Source of the DNA: Ustilaginoidea virens
Taxonomy: Eukaryota > Ascomycota > Sordariomycetes > Hypocreales > Clavicipitaceae
NCBI RefSeq assembly: GCF_000687475.1
Contig: NC_057316.1
Span: forward strand, 2,480,001 to 2,544,000
Direction of reading: 5' to 3'
DNA length: 64,000 nucleotides
Within the stretch, counting starts at the first letter, position 1. Each line of letters begins with the position of its first letter. Below, one piece after another: positions 48,101 to 59,345 of the stretch. The position numbers and the translations under genes are program-made. Under the pieces are notes generated by a model. It ran no database searches and was not told the origin of the DNA. It was given only the letters and a program-made list of their open reading frames with translations.

Positions 48101-49115
48101 AATTGCTGGACTGCCTGGCCGAGCAGCTGAAGGCCTTGAATGTCTTGACAGTGTCCAAGGAGGTTTACCGGGCCACTCTGAAGCTGCTGATCATCCTGCA
48201 ACACGACTTTCCGGATTTCATGGGCGGCAAGCAACTGAGTCTTTGCTCAAGCATGCCGCCTCACTGCACGCAGCTGCTCAACTCGGTGCTGGTTGCCAAT
48301 CCTCAACAGGGATACACCAAGTCGGCCGACGGCAAGGAGGACATGAAGATCTATCCCGGACTGATTGAGGAGGCTAGGGTGATGCTGCAAGATTGCGGAC
48401 TGTTGAGCCTGGTAGAGCAGACGCTCCAGAGCGGACCGTCGGAGGATGCCGTCGCTCAAATAGCACACGCAATGACACAGTCCGAGTCAAAGGAGACGGC
48501 TTACGGACACGCGACTGTTGCAGCCAATCCTCGCATTATCGGCGCCATCGTCATCTACATGGGCAACCACGCAGCCGAGCGACTGTCTCGGTCCATGCCG
48601 TCGATCAGTGTTACGGGCAGTGAGCCGGAGGTGTCGACCTTGTCCCTTCTTGTGCACGAGCTGTCACCGGAGACACGTTATTACTTGATTGTCAGCATCA
48701 TAAACCAATTGCGGTTCCCGAGCAGGCTTACCGAGTTTTGCAGCCAGTTTCTCCTCTCTGTCTTCGGAAAGGACCTGAGTGATCCCGAGGACACTGATAT
48801 TCGCCAGGAAATCACTCGAGTGTTGCTGGAACGTTTAGTCGGATACTGGCCGCAGCCCTGGGGTCTCATGTTGACGGTTCTCGAACTTGTAAAGAATGAC
48901 AAGTACAAGTTCTTTGAGCTCCCTTTTATCAAGTCGACTCCGGAGGTAAGCGAGTTTGCAGGCACCTTGGCACTTTGGCACTTTGGCAATTTGGCAATTT
49001 GACGGAGTAACAACCGAGGGTTCAAGTTTTTTTTTAGTTTTTTTTTTACGTGTCTGATGTGCTAATTCAACTCTAGGTCGTCGAACGGTTTGCTGCCCTG
49101 CTTCCACGGACATGA
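42192..49115 (+). CDS. NOT1: CCR4-NOT complex scaffold subunit NOT1
   Basis: Exons 42192-42446, 42585-42909, 43004-48945 and 49077-49115 give 2186 residues, the size of fungal Not1/Cdc39. Order: disordered Pro/Ser N-terminus (1-60), HEAT-like N-terminal domain, a MIF4G CAF1-binding region from ~920 (TQGTIQSMRDELRDMLERKHQHWFASHLV), the DUF3819/CAF40-binding helical bundle (~1197-1340, RLHDIVRNALTRALQDIIQPVVDRSV), and the conserved Not1 C-terminal domain (~1710-2186, with FFRLLSGLLHEVL and LHELSPETRYYLIVSIINQLRFPS). Not1 is the platform on which the Caf1 and Ccr4 deadenylases and Not2/3/5 assemble in cytoplasmic mRNA decay. The last exon has only 12 codons (VVERFAALLPRT). Exon 3, nearly 6 kb, is uninterrupted. 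Confidence 0.95.
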
Positions 49116-49865
49116 GACTGATGCTCAAACACCTGTCTGCCCATTCCGTTGGTGCACTACAAGAGTGGAGATGCGAACCAAGACATGTCCCGGCAAGCAG
49201 CGTCATTTCGATTCGTCGCTGACTGCGCGGTACCAAACAGATGGGAGAACGATTAATCCAAACAAAGCAGGTTTCAGGATAAGCATGCGACATGCCCCGA
49301 TATACCTAGTTCAACAAGAACAAAGGTGATATGATTTGGGGAATAGATGCGGGCTCTCCGCTGTATGTCGGGGCTGTTTTCGTTTCTGGGGGGGAAATGA
49401 AGACAGTTTACACGAGGTATGGGTGCGCTCAAAAATAATGCATGTATTCATGTACGATAGATGAGTCTATTTTTTTTCCCTTTTTTCTTCTTTTCTTCCT
49501 TTTCTTTTCTTTTTTTTTTTTTTTGGGATGGAGGGGGGGGGAGGTTTGGGGTGTGCAGGGAGGGCAAATCACGGCGTATCCAATTTGATTTCCTGTCTTT
49601 GTCTCGCTACTTTTTTTTTTATGCTTTTTCTTCTTTTTCTTTTTTTCCACAATGACTTGGTTTTGGTTCTTGGTCAAGAAAACAGCATGAGCATGTCGCA
49701 TCGGAGTTTGGCTTTTGAAGGAGGTCATGATGACAAAAAAAAAAAAGCACGGGGCAGGGCAAGGGCGAGCGATTCAATCATGTTGGGACAAACCCGGGGA
49801 AAAGGACTTGTTTTAAGCTCTTGTTGTTTCCGAATTCCTGTCTACACAGCAGTCAATTCTAGCGC

Positions 49866-49912
49866 AAGCAGCGTGAAGCAGCGTGAAGCAGCGTGAAGCA
49901 GCGTGAAGCAGC
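49866..49912. repeat. (AGCAGCGTGA)n tandem repeat
   Basis: Four and a half perfect copies of a 10-bp unit. Confidence 0.9.
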
Positions 49913-52059
49913 ATGGCTGGGCTGCACACTCGCGTTGCACGGCATTCGAAACGTATCCGCGATTTGGCCTGGCCGGCTTACCCTGTACCTGTCGCCCTCC
50001 AGCTTGTGTCCCCTAGAGAGCTGGCAGCAGAGGCAGCTGGCGGCTGGCGGCTGGCGGCTTGATGGGTGCATGTGGGTAGGTGGCTTGACGCAAATTCTGG
50101 CCTCAGCAGGAAACTGGGCTCCATACCGACATGCTCATTGGCTGCGACTGACCCGTTTGTAAGATGCGGGTCGGCACATGTAACTAGCGACCACCTAGCC
50201 TGGACAAGCCCCATGTGCCCCTTGCATGGATCTTCTGCGCTGGGGGGGGAAGGGGGGAATGTTCCTCGTAGAGTCAGTCTACTATGCGCCCGCGCGCCCT
50301 GGTCTGATGTTTCTTTCTGTTTTCTCCTTTATCTCTTGCCTGCCCCTTTGCCCAGCTAGTTTGCCTTGGATGGTTGTATGCTGCAAACAGAGCGGTGAGG
50401 TGGCTCCTACACGGGCTGGGTGCTTGGTGTTCTTGTTCTAGGCAGAAGCTAACTCGTCTCGTAGGATGATGAGCCACAATGGCCAGCCACGCACGGTGCT
50501 GTGTTACCAACTCGGTACCAGGGCTGGAGAGCAGGTACATACCAGACCCAAGGTTATGCTTTGCTCCGCAGTCCTACTCCGTACTCCGTGCTCCGTACTC
50601 GGTCCGCACTGGGCAAGCAGAATGAAAGGCACTCCACACAGTCTGCCCACCAGCCGGCCGGGCAAATATCCGCTTGGATGACGGAATGGCACGTTTCCCC
50701 ACCCTGGCGAGATTGTGAAATGAATCGCCCAATCCACGCCGGCCCCCGCAACGCATGCAGCTTGCTCCTTTCCTTGGTGACGGACGGGAAGGTCCTGCGT
50801 GCTGCAGAGTGACGGCGGCGAGACGGCGGCGTTTTGCGTTTGCTCTTGCGGCATTGTGTAGGGTAGGACGCAGGATTGCGAGGGGCAAAGGGGCAAAGGG
50901 GGGAGCGATGGGAAGAGACATGCGAAACGGGTGTATAAAGGGGGGAAGGGGGGAGGGGGCGAGCGAGAGAGGGGGGGAGGAAGATGGATGGAATAGGAGG
51001 AGGGTGGGTGCCGTTACGACTCGTGCAATGGGCCGTGGAAAAGGATGGATAGTAAGAAAAGGAATGACAATGACGAAGAGAAAAAACCAGACAAAAACGA
51101 AGGCAATTCAGAACGGATAGCTAGGTAGATACCTCAGGTAGGCACCTAAGCGAAAACATCCCTTGGCATAGATTAGGTTAGGGCTGGTAGTGTTCTATAC
51201 TGTACCGTACCGTGCTGTACCTGAGGGTAGCCAAGCACCAGAGTAAACAACCGGAGTAAACACCGCAGCACCAAAGGGGAAGCCTCCGTTTGGCAGAAAG
51301 CCATTCCAAACGTAATTTCTTTTTCCTTTTCTTTTGTCTTTTTTTTTGTTTTTCCTTTTTCTGGAAGGGGGGGCTGGGGGGGGGGGAGAGGGTGGGGACG
51401 AGGGGAAAGCAAATAAAGGAAAAAAGAGAAAGAAAAAAAAAAACCAAAAAACCGTTGTGCTTGAACTCTGGAACGTGTGGACCAACACTACACTCTCTAG
51501 TAGGAGGTAGGCAGAAAGCAAAGTGGGCTTATAAGAGCTTTGCCCCAGGCACCCAATTCTCGGCGCTGGGGCGCGGGCAGTGGGCAGTGGGCAGTGGGCA
51601 GATGGGATGGGTAGTAGATCATAAGCTGCGTGCTCCGTACTTCTTGGGTGGTGTAATGCTTCTGCCACCGAACCAAAACCACCACCCAGCACCAAGAAGA
51701 AGAAGAAGAAGAAGAAGCTCTCAAGTTCATCTTCTAACCGGGGGTTCGACTTGATATGTATGACCAAGTGTGACCACCAAGGGTGGACATGCTGCAGACG
51801 TCGCACGAAATGCACGGCGATGGGGCAGCGGGCCAGAGGGACGTGATCCGGTCCACCGTGCTGGGGATGAAGGAGGCTGGCTCGTACTACATACTGCACC
51901 ACAGTTCAAGCGGGCGAGTAAGGCGCTTGAAACGGGTTGGTGCCGGTCGTTATGGTCGTTATGTGGTGTCCCCCCCTCCAGACTTCCGTGCTTGGTTTGG
52001 TTGGTCCTGCAGATTCCCCAAGGCGACGCCATCCTCGGCGAGCAGCATGCATGCATGTG

Positions 52060-52104
52060 CCAATGAATGAATGAATGAATGAATGAATGAATGAATGAAT
52101 GAAT
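52060..52104. repeat. (TGAA)n tetranucleotide repeat
   Basis: About eleven uninterrupted copies of the TGAA unit. Confidence 0.95.
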
Positions 52105-52318
52105 GGACGACCAACACTTCTCAGCCTGGGTCGACCGTCGCCAGCATAACGCGTGGGGATATGCACCGATGACAAGTATGTACTGTACTCATGCACTCGG
52201 CAACCACCATGGCCCCATCCAGGAGACAACAAAGGACTCGGCTACAAGCAGAAACATCTGCTGCGCATTCGAGTTGTGCTGGTGCCGGGGCAGGCAGCAG
52301 GGGGGTTAGTTGATGATG

Positions 52319-52420
52319 GCAGTCGCAGTCGCAGTCGCAGTCGCAGTCGCAGTCGCAGTCGCAGTCGCAGTCGCAGTCGCAGTCGCAGTCGCAGTCGCAG
52401 TCGCAGTCGCAGTCGCAGTC
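52319..52420. repeat. (CAGTCG)n hexanucleotide repeat
   Basis: About seventeen perfect copies of a 6-bp unit, GCAGTC. Because the unit is a multiple of three, it keeps frames open on both strands as dipeptide repeats (Ser-Arg, Val-Ala, Leu-Arg). No gene context supports translation. Confidence 0.95.
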
Positions 52421-52540
52421 GGAGTTGCGCTCGCAAGACAGGCCCGGCAGGCGTTAGTCTCCCGTATCCGGCCACGAATGGCTTCTGACTGGCGATGGAA
52501 TCGAGGCTTCGTTGGTCAAGCACAATGAGTTTCTCTCATT

Positions 52541-52580
52541 GTCTTGTCTTGTCTTGTCTTGTCTTGTCTTGTCTTGTCTT
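52541..52580. repeat. (GTCTT)n pentanucleotide repeat
   Basis: Eight perfect tandem copies of GTCTT. Confidence 0.95.
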
Positions 52581-53910
52581 GCATCCGGTGCCGTGCGGGA
52601 CCACGGTAGAGACCCATGACGCATTGAAAAAAGTGTCAGCATTCAGAGATCAACAGTCGTCTGTCAAAGCCGTCACCGTCAAGAAAACAAAAACGGCGAT
52701 GCGATTCACGCAGGTAGTTGAGCTGCTTGGTGATGCTTGATGCTTTTCTTTCCCTTGTCGTCACTGCATCGTGAAGCCAAAGCCCGTCGTCGTTATCGTC
52801 GTCGTCGTTATCGTCTTCGTCCTCAAGCCAATCAGTTTGTTCATGTCCCTGAGGCTGCCTCAGTCAGTGCTTTGACCGCCTTCCCTTCTTGCATTGGCAG
52901 GCTCGACTGGTTCAGGCAAGGGGTGTTCCTGCTCAAAAGGTGAAAAACCTTGGCCAAATGGACGGGGCCAGGCTCAGTGGTGGCAAGCAGGGGTAGGTAG
53001 GTCCTGCGTGGAATGCGTCAATCCGACACAAACGGAACGGGGGGAAAAGGGGGGGGGGGAGAAGCCACGCCTTTGGCAAAGCATGCAACACCATTGGCTC
53101 TTGCCCTCCCCCCTGCCCCAGTTTTCAGCTTGCAGCCTGACGCTTAGTGGACCCACTTCGGCAGGCTTGCAGCCAGCTGCCGCCAATGGGGCCGGTCGGT
53201 GGAGACTTGGCGACTCGAGAGGGAAAAATTTCCTCGGGAGCTGCAGTCGGTTGTCGTCAAGAGGGCTGCGCTTGTGTGTGCTGTGGTGCTGTGCGGTGCT
53301 GTTGCTATTGCTGTTGCTGTGCTGTGCTGTTGCTGTTGCTGTGCTGTGCAGCGTGCTGTCTTTTCCTGGCCAACGCCGCCAGAAAATCATCAACTCCTCC
53401 TCCTCCTCCTCCTCCTCCTCCTCCTCGCTCCTCGCTCCTCGCTCCTCGCTCCTCGTGCCTCCTCCTCTGCACACACTCCTTTCCATCCCTTATCCTGCGC
53501 CGCTCCCCCCCCCCTTCCCCCTTCCCCCTCCTCCCCCCCCATCCATCCGCGTTCGACCTTTCAACCCTGTTCGATCCATCTTTTCCCGACCAGAGACCCT
53601 CCTCTTCGTTCTGCATCTCACGATTTTGCAAACGGGCAACCAGTTTCGTTTCTCGCCCGTCCCTCTCTCCCTGCCTTGGTTTGGTGGCTGTCCAAGATCT
53701 ACTACTCCTACTCCTAGCTGTGGCCCAAACCTTGCGCGGAGCCCCTTGCTTGCCGCACAAGAGTTCACTCCGACGTCGTTGAGCCAGCATTATCTCGTCT
53801 TCAGCCTACATTCCCATCATCCCCGAGGTCTCAAAGTCTATTCAAATAAACCTCCCAACCACGGCATCTCTCTTGAACCCTACTTCTGCCCGTTGCGCAA
53901 AAGGTTAATC

Positions 53911-54064
53911 ATGCCGTACAACACGCGCCGCAAATCGCTCTCCCTGCCCAGCCTGGGCATTCACATCCCCGTCACGCATGCCGCTCGTGCTGCTGCTGCT
54001 GCTGCTTCCGCCACCGCCGCTTCCGCAAAGCTCTCGAGACTGCCTTCGTTTTCGTCATCATCAT

Positions 54065-54095
<31 letters not shown>

Positions 54096-55257
54096 CGCGT
54101 CGCCGACCCGCTCAGCGCATCGCTCAGATTCCACAGCCGACAATACCACGGATTCTCATCCGAGCAAGCGTTTGAAGCGATCGCACGCTGCGGCTTCCGC
54201 GCTGGCCCAAGCCGTCAACCAACAAACGCCCCCTTCGTCGCCAACTCCTGCCGCCAGCGTGGAAATGTCCGACGCGGATGCATTGCCCAAGGTCCATCTC
54301 CGAGGCATCAATGACGACATTGTTGAAGCATCCATAGTTCAACTACAGTCTACCGCCAACCGGCCTCATCTCATCAAGGAGTTGGCAACCGTCTTGTCCC
54401 AAAAATTGGCGTCGGTACAACAGTGAGTTCCCCCAGATAGATCGGTGGAGCGGTTTCAAACAACTTCATCCCTGCGGGGCCACGTCGCTTACACTCTTTC
54501 TGAACCCAGGTCTGCCAATCCCTGCGCCATCATTTCTTCGCGCTTAACCACCTACATGAAGCGACCCTGCTGGAGTGCGCTCTCCCCATGCCCCCTAGCC
54601 AAGGAACTCGAGACTGTCCACCCGCGCCGAACCTACTTTTTCCTCACCAGCGGTCCTCGGCAGCCTCTGCCAGACCCAAGCATCTCTCAGCCTCCTCGCC
54701 ACCCCACCAGCATCACACCTTCCGTCTCCTTGACCGATGATTCGGGATCCGACGATATCGAAGCTCGCAGGCGAGACTTGAGCCCATCCCCCGAGGTTGA
54801 TCTTTCCTCTCCAGAGTTTGACGACATGGAAGACGAAGCCGCCATGCCTGCCACGCCTATAGGTTCCTTCAAGTCTCACAACGACCAAACAAGGCAAGGC
54901 CGAGACATGCGACGGGACTCTCCTCCTCTAGAAACCGATGAGCGCGAATTCACCCAGACGGCCGATGTTTTGCAGAAGCGCAAATTGGCGCACATTGAGA
55001 CACCTCCCGCCCCCGACACGGCCGAGCGTAACTTTGTTCTCGAGTGCGGCTACCGAGACGACATATGGTTCGGCGACCGCGCTCTGTCATCCGCCACGCT
55101 CTTGGCTAGTCCGGCCATCAGACCGAGCACCATGTCAAGCGTACGCAAAGAAGACGAGGCCGAGAGTTGGCTGAAGCTCAACAAGCTTTTCGAATGGGAT
55201 AGAACCGCAGAAAGCATTGAAATTGATGAGCTGGACTGCCTGTTGGATACCTATTGA
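53911..55257 (+). CDS. Gds1-like winged-helix protein
   Basis: Exons 53911-54422 and 54510-55257 (87-nt intron, CAACA|GTGAGT...CCCAG) give 419 residues. The N-terminus MPYNTRRKSLSLPSLGIHIP is a motif I associate with this fungal family. It is followed by poly-Ala and poly-Ser runs encoded by GCT and TCG/TCA repeats. The conserved core (~135-220) includes GINDDIVEASIVQLQST, RPHLIKELATVL, SANPCAIISSRLTTYMKRPCWSAL and ELETVHPRRTYFFLT, a winged-helix-like fold found in yeast Gds1. The C-terminal half is acidic and disordered with a final aromatic/acidic segment (SWLKLNKLFEWDRT). Gds1 is linked genetically to nuclear control of mitochondrial function in yeast; a DNA-binding role here is inference. 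Confidence 0.8.
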
Positions 55258-55920
55258 TGATGAAACTGCTTTCCTCGTTGGCACGGTGATTTTCTGTTTT
55301 TTTTTTATTGTTTTTTTTTTTAATTTGCTCTTTTGTTTTGCAAACGGCGCTTGGTGCCTGGAGTAGGTGGTATAGAGGACATGGATGGCCTAGCCGTGTT
55401 GTGGTTGAAGATTGGTACGATTCATGAGATCTCCTCCCCTCCTCATGTTTGTCTCGCCCCCACGCCGTCTCAACTTGAAAAAAAAAGCTTGTTGTAAAAA
55501 GTACATGTAATATAGATTGTCTTTTTATGTTTTCTTTTTTCGTTTTCCATTTTCTTGTTTTATTTTCTTGTTCTCAAGCGATATGTATGAGAAGACGAAG
55601 AGACTCCCAATTCTGTCAAAGAGCCAAAAAGAAGGACTGAAACTCTACTACCGTAAGGAAGGAAACCTGAAACAGTATCTGATTTCCCACTTTTTTTTAT
55701 TTTTCTAATTTTTTAATTTTTTTCGCATCTAACGCAGGTACCACCTGCTATACCATGCACAAACACCAAAGAGATTTGTATGCCGATCCTGCCGATCCTG
55801 CCGATCCTGCCTATCCTGCCTATCCTGCCTGCCTGCCTGCCTGCTGCTTGCAATCCTGCTCTGATGCCATTCGCAGCTTCTGAGCTCTCAACACTTTGTG
55901 CCTTGTATTGCTCGAGCGGG
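55258..55920. other. Convergent intergenic region with a 9-bp tandem repeat
   Basis: About 660 bp between two stop codons, with T-runs at 55296-55321 and 55692-55725. At 55782-55848 a CCGATCCTG/CCTATCCTG unit repeats about five times and then decays into CCTG units. No gene is seen. Confidence 0.55.
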
Positions 55921-57205
55921 TCAGGCAGCTTTTGGCCTCATCCGCAGCTCTACCCAGACAAGAGTGCCCATCTGCAAGACGTTGGGCCGGTCCAGCCGCA
56001 CCACTTCCAACCCTGGTGTTCTCTTCACTGCTTCTTGGACAAGCGCCTCCACGTCTCGGTTCCACCAACACCCATACTTGGCAAAATGCTTGGCGGCATT
56101 CTTGTCCAGCAAACCGTTGACTATTCCGTACCACCCTTTGCCGTGCTCAAGCAGGAGGATGCGGCCGGAGTCGGGTTTGACAGCTGATGCCAAGTTACAC
56201 AAGACAGCCACAGGATCCGATACAGAGCAGAGCCCAAAGGTCTGCACGATTGTATCGTACGTCGCACGCGCGGGCGACTTGGCCGCTGCGGCCACCGGTG
56301 GGATCGGGTCGTGGGCGTCGGAACGGACGAGCCGGACACGATTGTTCACAAAGGAGGCTTGGCCGCCGGCGTCGTCGACCACGCTGGGGCGCTCCGCGAC
56401 GGGCTCCGAGTCTCTGATTGGCGCAACGGTCTTGACGAGCCGATTCCGTGCAACGCCAAGCATATCGTCGGATATGTCCAGGCCCGTAAAGGACGTCACG
56501 CCTGACGCGGCCGACGAGGGGGCCTGGCCCAGCCCCCGCCAGTCGTAGTACTCGAGGTTTCGGCCCGTGCCCACGGCAAGCTCGAGGACGTTTCCTCTCG
56601 CCCGAGCGGCCAGTCTCTTGCGCAGCGCCGTGATTCCCATCCACCACTCGGGCCAGTCCAGCTCCTTGTCAAACTGCTCGGCATTGTCGCCCGTCAGGGC
56701 CGGGGGGCGACCGGTCGGTTTGGCGTGCTCGCGGGATCCGTCGCAGCAGGGGCGCGGCCTCGCGGAGGCGGCGGCCGTGCCGACAATGTACAAGCCGAGG
56801 AAGCCGGCGAGAAGGGCTGCGCCGCTGAGGGGCAGCCACGAGCGCCGCCAGATGGATTGAAGCGTGTCTCCCTGGCTTTTGGAAGCCGACGACGGGGCCG
56901 GGAGTGCAACATTTGGCTTGTGACTTTTGTGCGGCAAGGACGCGGGAGGTTAGGACCCAGCGCGCGGAAAGTAGGTAGTTTCGAGCAAAAAGAAAGCGGT
57001 GGGGGGGGGGGGGGGGGTGTACTGACTTTTGGCGAGGTGAAACTTACGGCTTATACGGTCTGGAAACGCGCGGTGAGGGCCTCGGCGCAGCGGGAGGGGG
57101 GGGAGGCCCTGCCTTGGGCGTTCTCCGAGGCGGCTTGGACGAGGAACCTGCAAGGCGCCGTTGCGAGATAGTGGCTCTGGCAAAGCCACGGGTGATGGTA
57201 ATCAT
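55921..57205 (-). CDS. Mitochondrial SAM-dependent methyltransferase, OMS1-like
   Basis: Minus-strand exons 57048-57205 and 55921-56923 (124-nt intron with a C-run) give 386 residues. The N-terminus MITITRGFARATISQRRLAG is basic and amphipathic, a good mitochondrial presequence. One transmembrane segment follows (~81-102, SWLPLSGAALLAGFLGLYIV). The methyltransferase fold has motif I VLELAVGTGRNL (~165-176), GLDISDDML and later TFGLCSVSDP and LLLEHGKGWYG. Presequence, single TM and this fold match yeast Oms1, an inner-membrane protein; substrate unknown. An in-frame ATG at 57310 exists, but 57205 gives the proper presequence. A 5-codon upstream frame (57216-57202) ends overlapping the chosen start. 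Divergent with the IMPACT-family gene. Confidence 0.82.
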
Positions 57206-57658
57206 TGGTGTATCATGGCTTTGCTCGACAGCGAGTCGGACAGAGTTGGAGGAGGAGGGCTTGCTGAAGCCGGAATCCAAAAGAAGAAAACAACTGCCGC
57301 AGCCATTCATTACTCGGTCCGAGTTACTCCGTGCCTGCCTTAGGTATTATACCTTAGCCAAACTGAACCGGGTGGGGCACAAGTGGATGGCGTCAGGTGC
57401 TACAGTACGTACTCCGTACTGGGGGAAGAAAACCTCAACGACGAGTGCTGCTGCGAAATGGACCAATGGCAGGCAAGCAGCTGGAACTGGAACTGGAACT
57501 GGATAGAAACTCGAGTGCGTTCCGTCATCAACAACAATGCAGCCATCTGGGTTTCGCTCGGATCTTGCTTTCATCGTGAGGTGCACGGAAAAACTTGATC
57601 TTGCCAACAACTCCAATGAAGCAGCGTTGTTGCACTACGCGGAGCCGTGACTGACATC
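57206..57658. promoter_or_regulatory. Shared divergent promoter region (OMS1-like / IMPACT family)
   Basis: About 450 bp between opposed starts. It contains GTACTCCGTAC at 57409-57419 and a GGAACT tandem near 57480-57502. The word lies about midway between the two starts. Confidence 0.45.
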
Positions 57659-59345
57659 ATGGCCGGACATGGCGACCTGCAGGAGCTGCTGCGCATGTTC
57701 ACCGCGCGCAAGGTGCCAATGATGACGGCAATGGGGCACATCAAGTCGTTGCAAGCCAAGAATCTTCGCACGTATGAGAGACCTGCTCCCACCCCCCCCC
57801 CCCCCCCCCCCCACCCTCCCCCGGCGGCAGGATTGAAAGGAAAAAAAAGAAGAAAGAAATTAAAAAAAGAAAAAAAAAATCAGTAACAGCTTGCGGTGTA
57901 GGATCCAGCAAATCGCCGAGGCACCAGCTTCGACAGTCGAGTCAGCCATGTCAGACTCCAAGCTCGCAAGGAGCCTTCACACGGCATGCAGATCGCACGG
58001 CAAGAAGATGGAAAAACGCGCCGCCGAGGTGTCCATGTCCTCGTCGTGCAAAAGGGCGAAGCTGGAACCCCATAAGCGCGACTTGGACCACGGTTCCATG
58101 AGCGCAGAAGAGCTCGAGGCCTCGCTTGAGTTGCCGCTGGTGCAGAGCGAAGACATGATCCGCCAAACTACCGTTGTGACCAACAGAGCACCGCTGGTCC
58201 TAGCGTTCGCCGTGGAACTGTTGCGCTTCACCATGCCGGAGCAGCCGCCCAGCAGCAGGCTGAGCCTGGCCCAGGCGGTAGTGAGCGCCAACTCGAGGAC
58301 AAAGGCGATAAGCATCGGCATCGAGAAAGCGCCGCGCGCAGGGGAGGAGGAGCACATTGCCAAGGGCCAGCCAAAGGTCAGGATCCTGGGGAGGGAGATT
58401 CCCGTCCTCAAGCGAGGCGGATACACATGGAAACCGGATGAGAGCGAGGGGCGGCAAGGCCCAACGGCAGGCAACAGTGGCGACGCACACGGGGGGCAGC
58501 CTTCAACGGAGAGCAAGGCATGGGCGGCAAGTCAAAAGCTGACGAGCAAATCATCCACCTTTGTGGCACACGCAGCCAGTCTATCGTCCCCTTGCATGCG
58601 TTCCAGCTTGATGAAGGGGCTCTTGAAGGAAAAACCCGAGCTGGAGACGGCGACGCATAACGCGTGGGCCGTTCGGTCGCGCTACGGAAACTCGCCGCTG
58701 GTCCAGGAGGCGTCCTTTGACGACGGGGAGTCTGGCTGCGGCAGTTTTCTGCTGGGCATCATGCGAGAAGCGGGCGTGACCAACACGCTGGTGGTCCTGA
58801 CAAGATGGTACGGAGGCATCATGCTTGGTCCGGACCGGTGGCGGTTGATGAGGGAATGCGTCAACGAGGCACTGTCGTCGCGCCGACGAGCATGCGCGCT
58901 CGCGGGCGAAGCGCTCTGGGGCTTGGACCCGGAAAACAAGACGCCGTCCCAGGCAACGGTAGGGATGCCCATCCACCGCCCCGAGAGAGCGAGGAACTAT
59001 CTGCTGCAAAGCTTTGCCGCGGCGCCGTCGGGCAGCGCCGGGGGCAAGACCGGGGGCAAGAAGACGGCGGCGGCATCGAGCGAGGAGCGACAGGAGAACC
59101 TGGGAAGGCTGCTGGGGGCGCTGAGGCTGCTGCTCAGCAGCTGGGCAGACGTCTTGCCAAAGGAGGAGCTTGATCGACGAGCCTGGAGCTGGTATGTCGC
59201 AGTGCGACCGGATGTGGAAGCCGGGCCGTCGGGCTGGGGAGCCAAGGGGGAGTTGAACCTGGGCAGGATTCTCGACTTGCGGCGGTTGGAAGAAGCTGCT
59301 TGCGGAGAGGGTGAGGGAGACGGCGGCAGGGTCGGGAATACATGA
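57659..59345 (+). CDS. IMPACT-family (UPF0029) protein with N-terminal helical module
   Basis: Exons 57659-57771 and 57902-59345 (130-nt intron carrying a C-run and A-rich sequence) give 518 residues. The first ~55 residues (DLQELLRMFTARKVPMMTAMGHIKSLQAKNLR|TIQQIA) form a short helical module. After a basic linker, VTNRAPLVLAFAVELL and a variable stretch, the IMPACT/YigZ core is clear at ~255-360: STFVAHAASLSS, THNAWAVRSR, DDGESGCGSFLL and VVLTRWYGGIMLGPDRWRLMRECV. Yeast Yih1 uses this domain to restrain Gcn2 through Gcn1, but Yih1 carries an RWD domain at its N-terminus, which I do not see here. A role in Gcn2 control is therefore uncertain. The tail (~400-518) is helical and variable. Confidence 0.82.

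Larger units (their letters stand above)
49116..53910. other. 4.8-kb gene-poor region rich in simple repeats
   Basis: No convincing gene on either strand. It contains pyrimidine tracts (49471-49524, 51318-51360), a 10-bp tandem (49866-49912), GTACTCCGTAC-like words (50575-50599), a GAAG run (51700-51718), TGAA (52060-52104), CAGTCG (52319-52420) and GTCTT (52541-52580) repeats, CTC/CTG runs (53290-53460) and AGGTA words (51121-51150). The last ~900 bp before 53911 are C/T-rich and probably the promoter and long 5' leader of the Gds1-like gene. Long frames here follow the repeats. Confidence 0.5.

Noticed and set aside
52319..52420. CRISPR-like regular repeats
   Set aside because: A 6-bp microsatellite without spacers, in a eukaryotic genome.
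52310..52528. Ser-Arg, Val-Ala and Leu-Arg dipeptide frames
   Set aside because: Products of the CAGTCG hexamer repeat, with no gene context.
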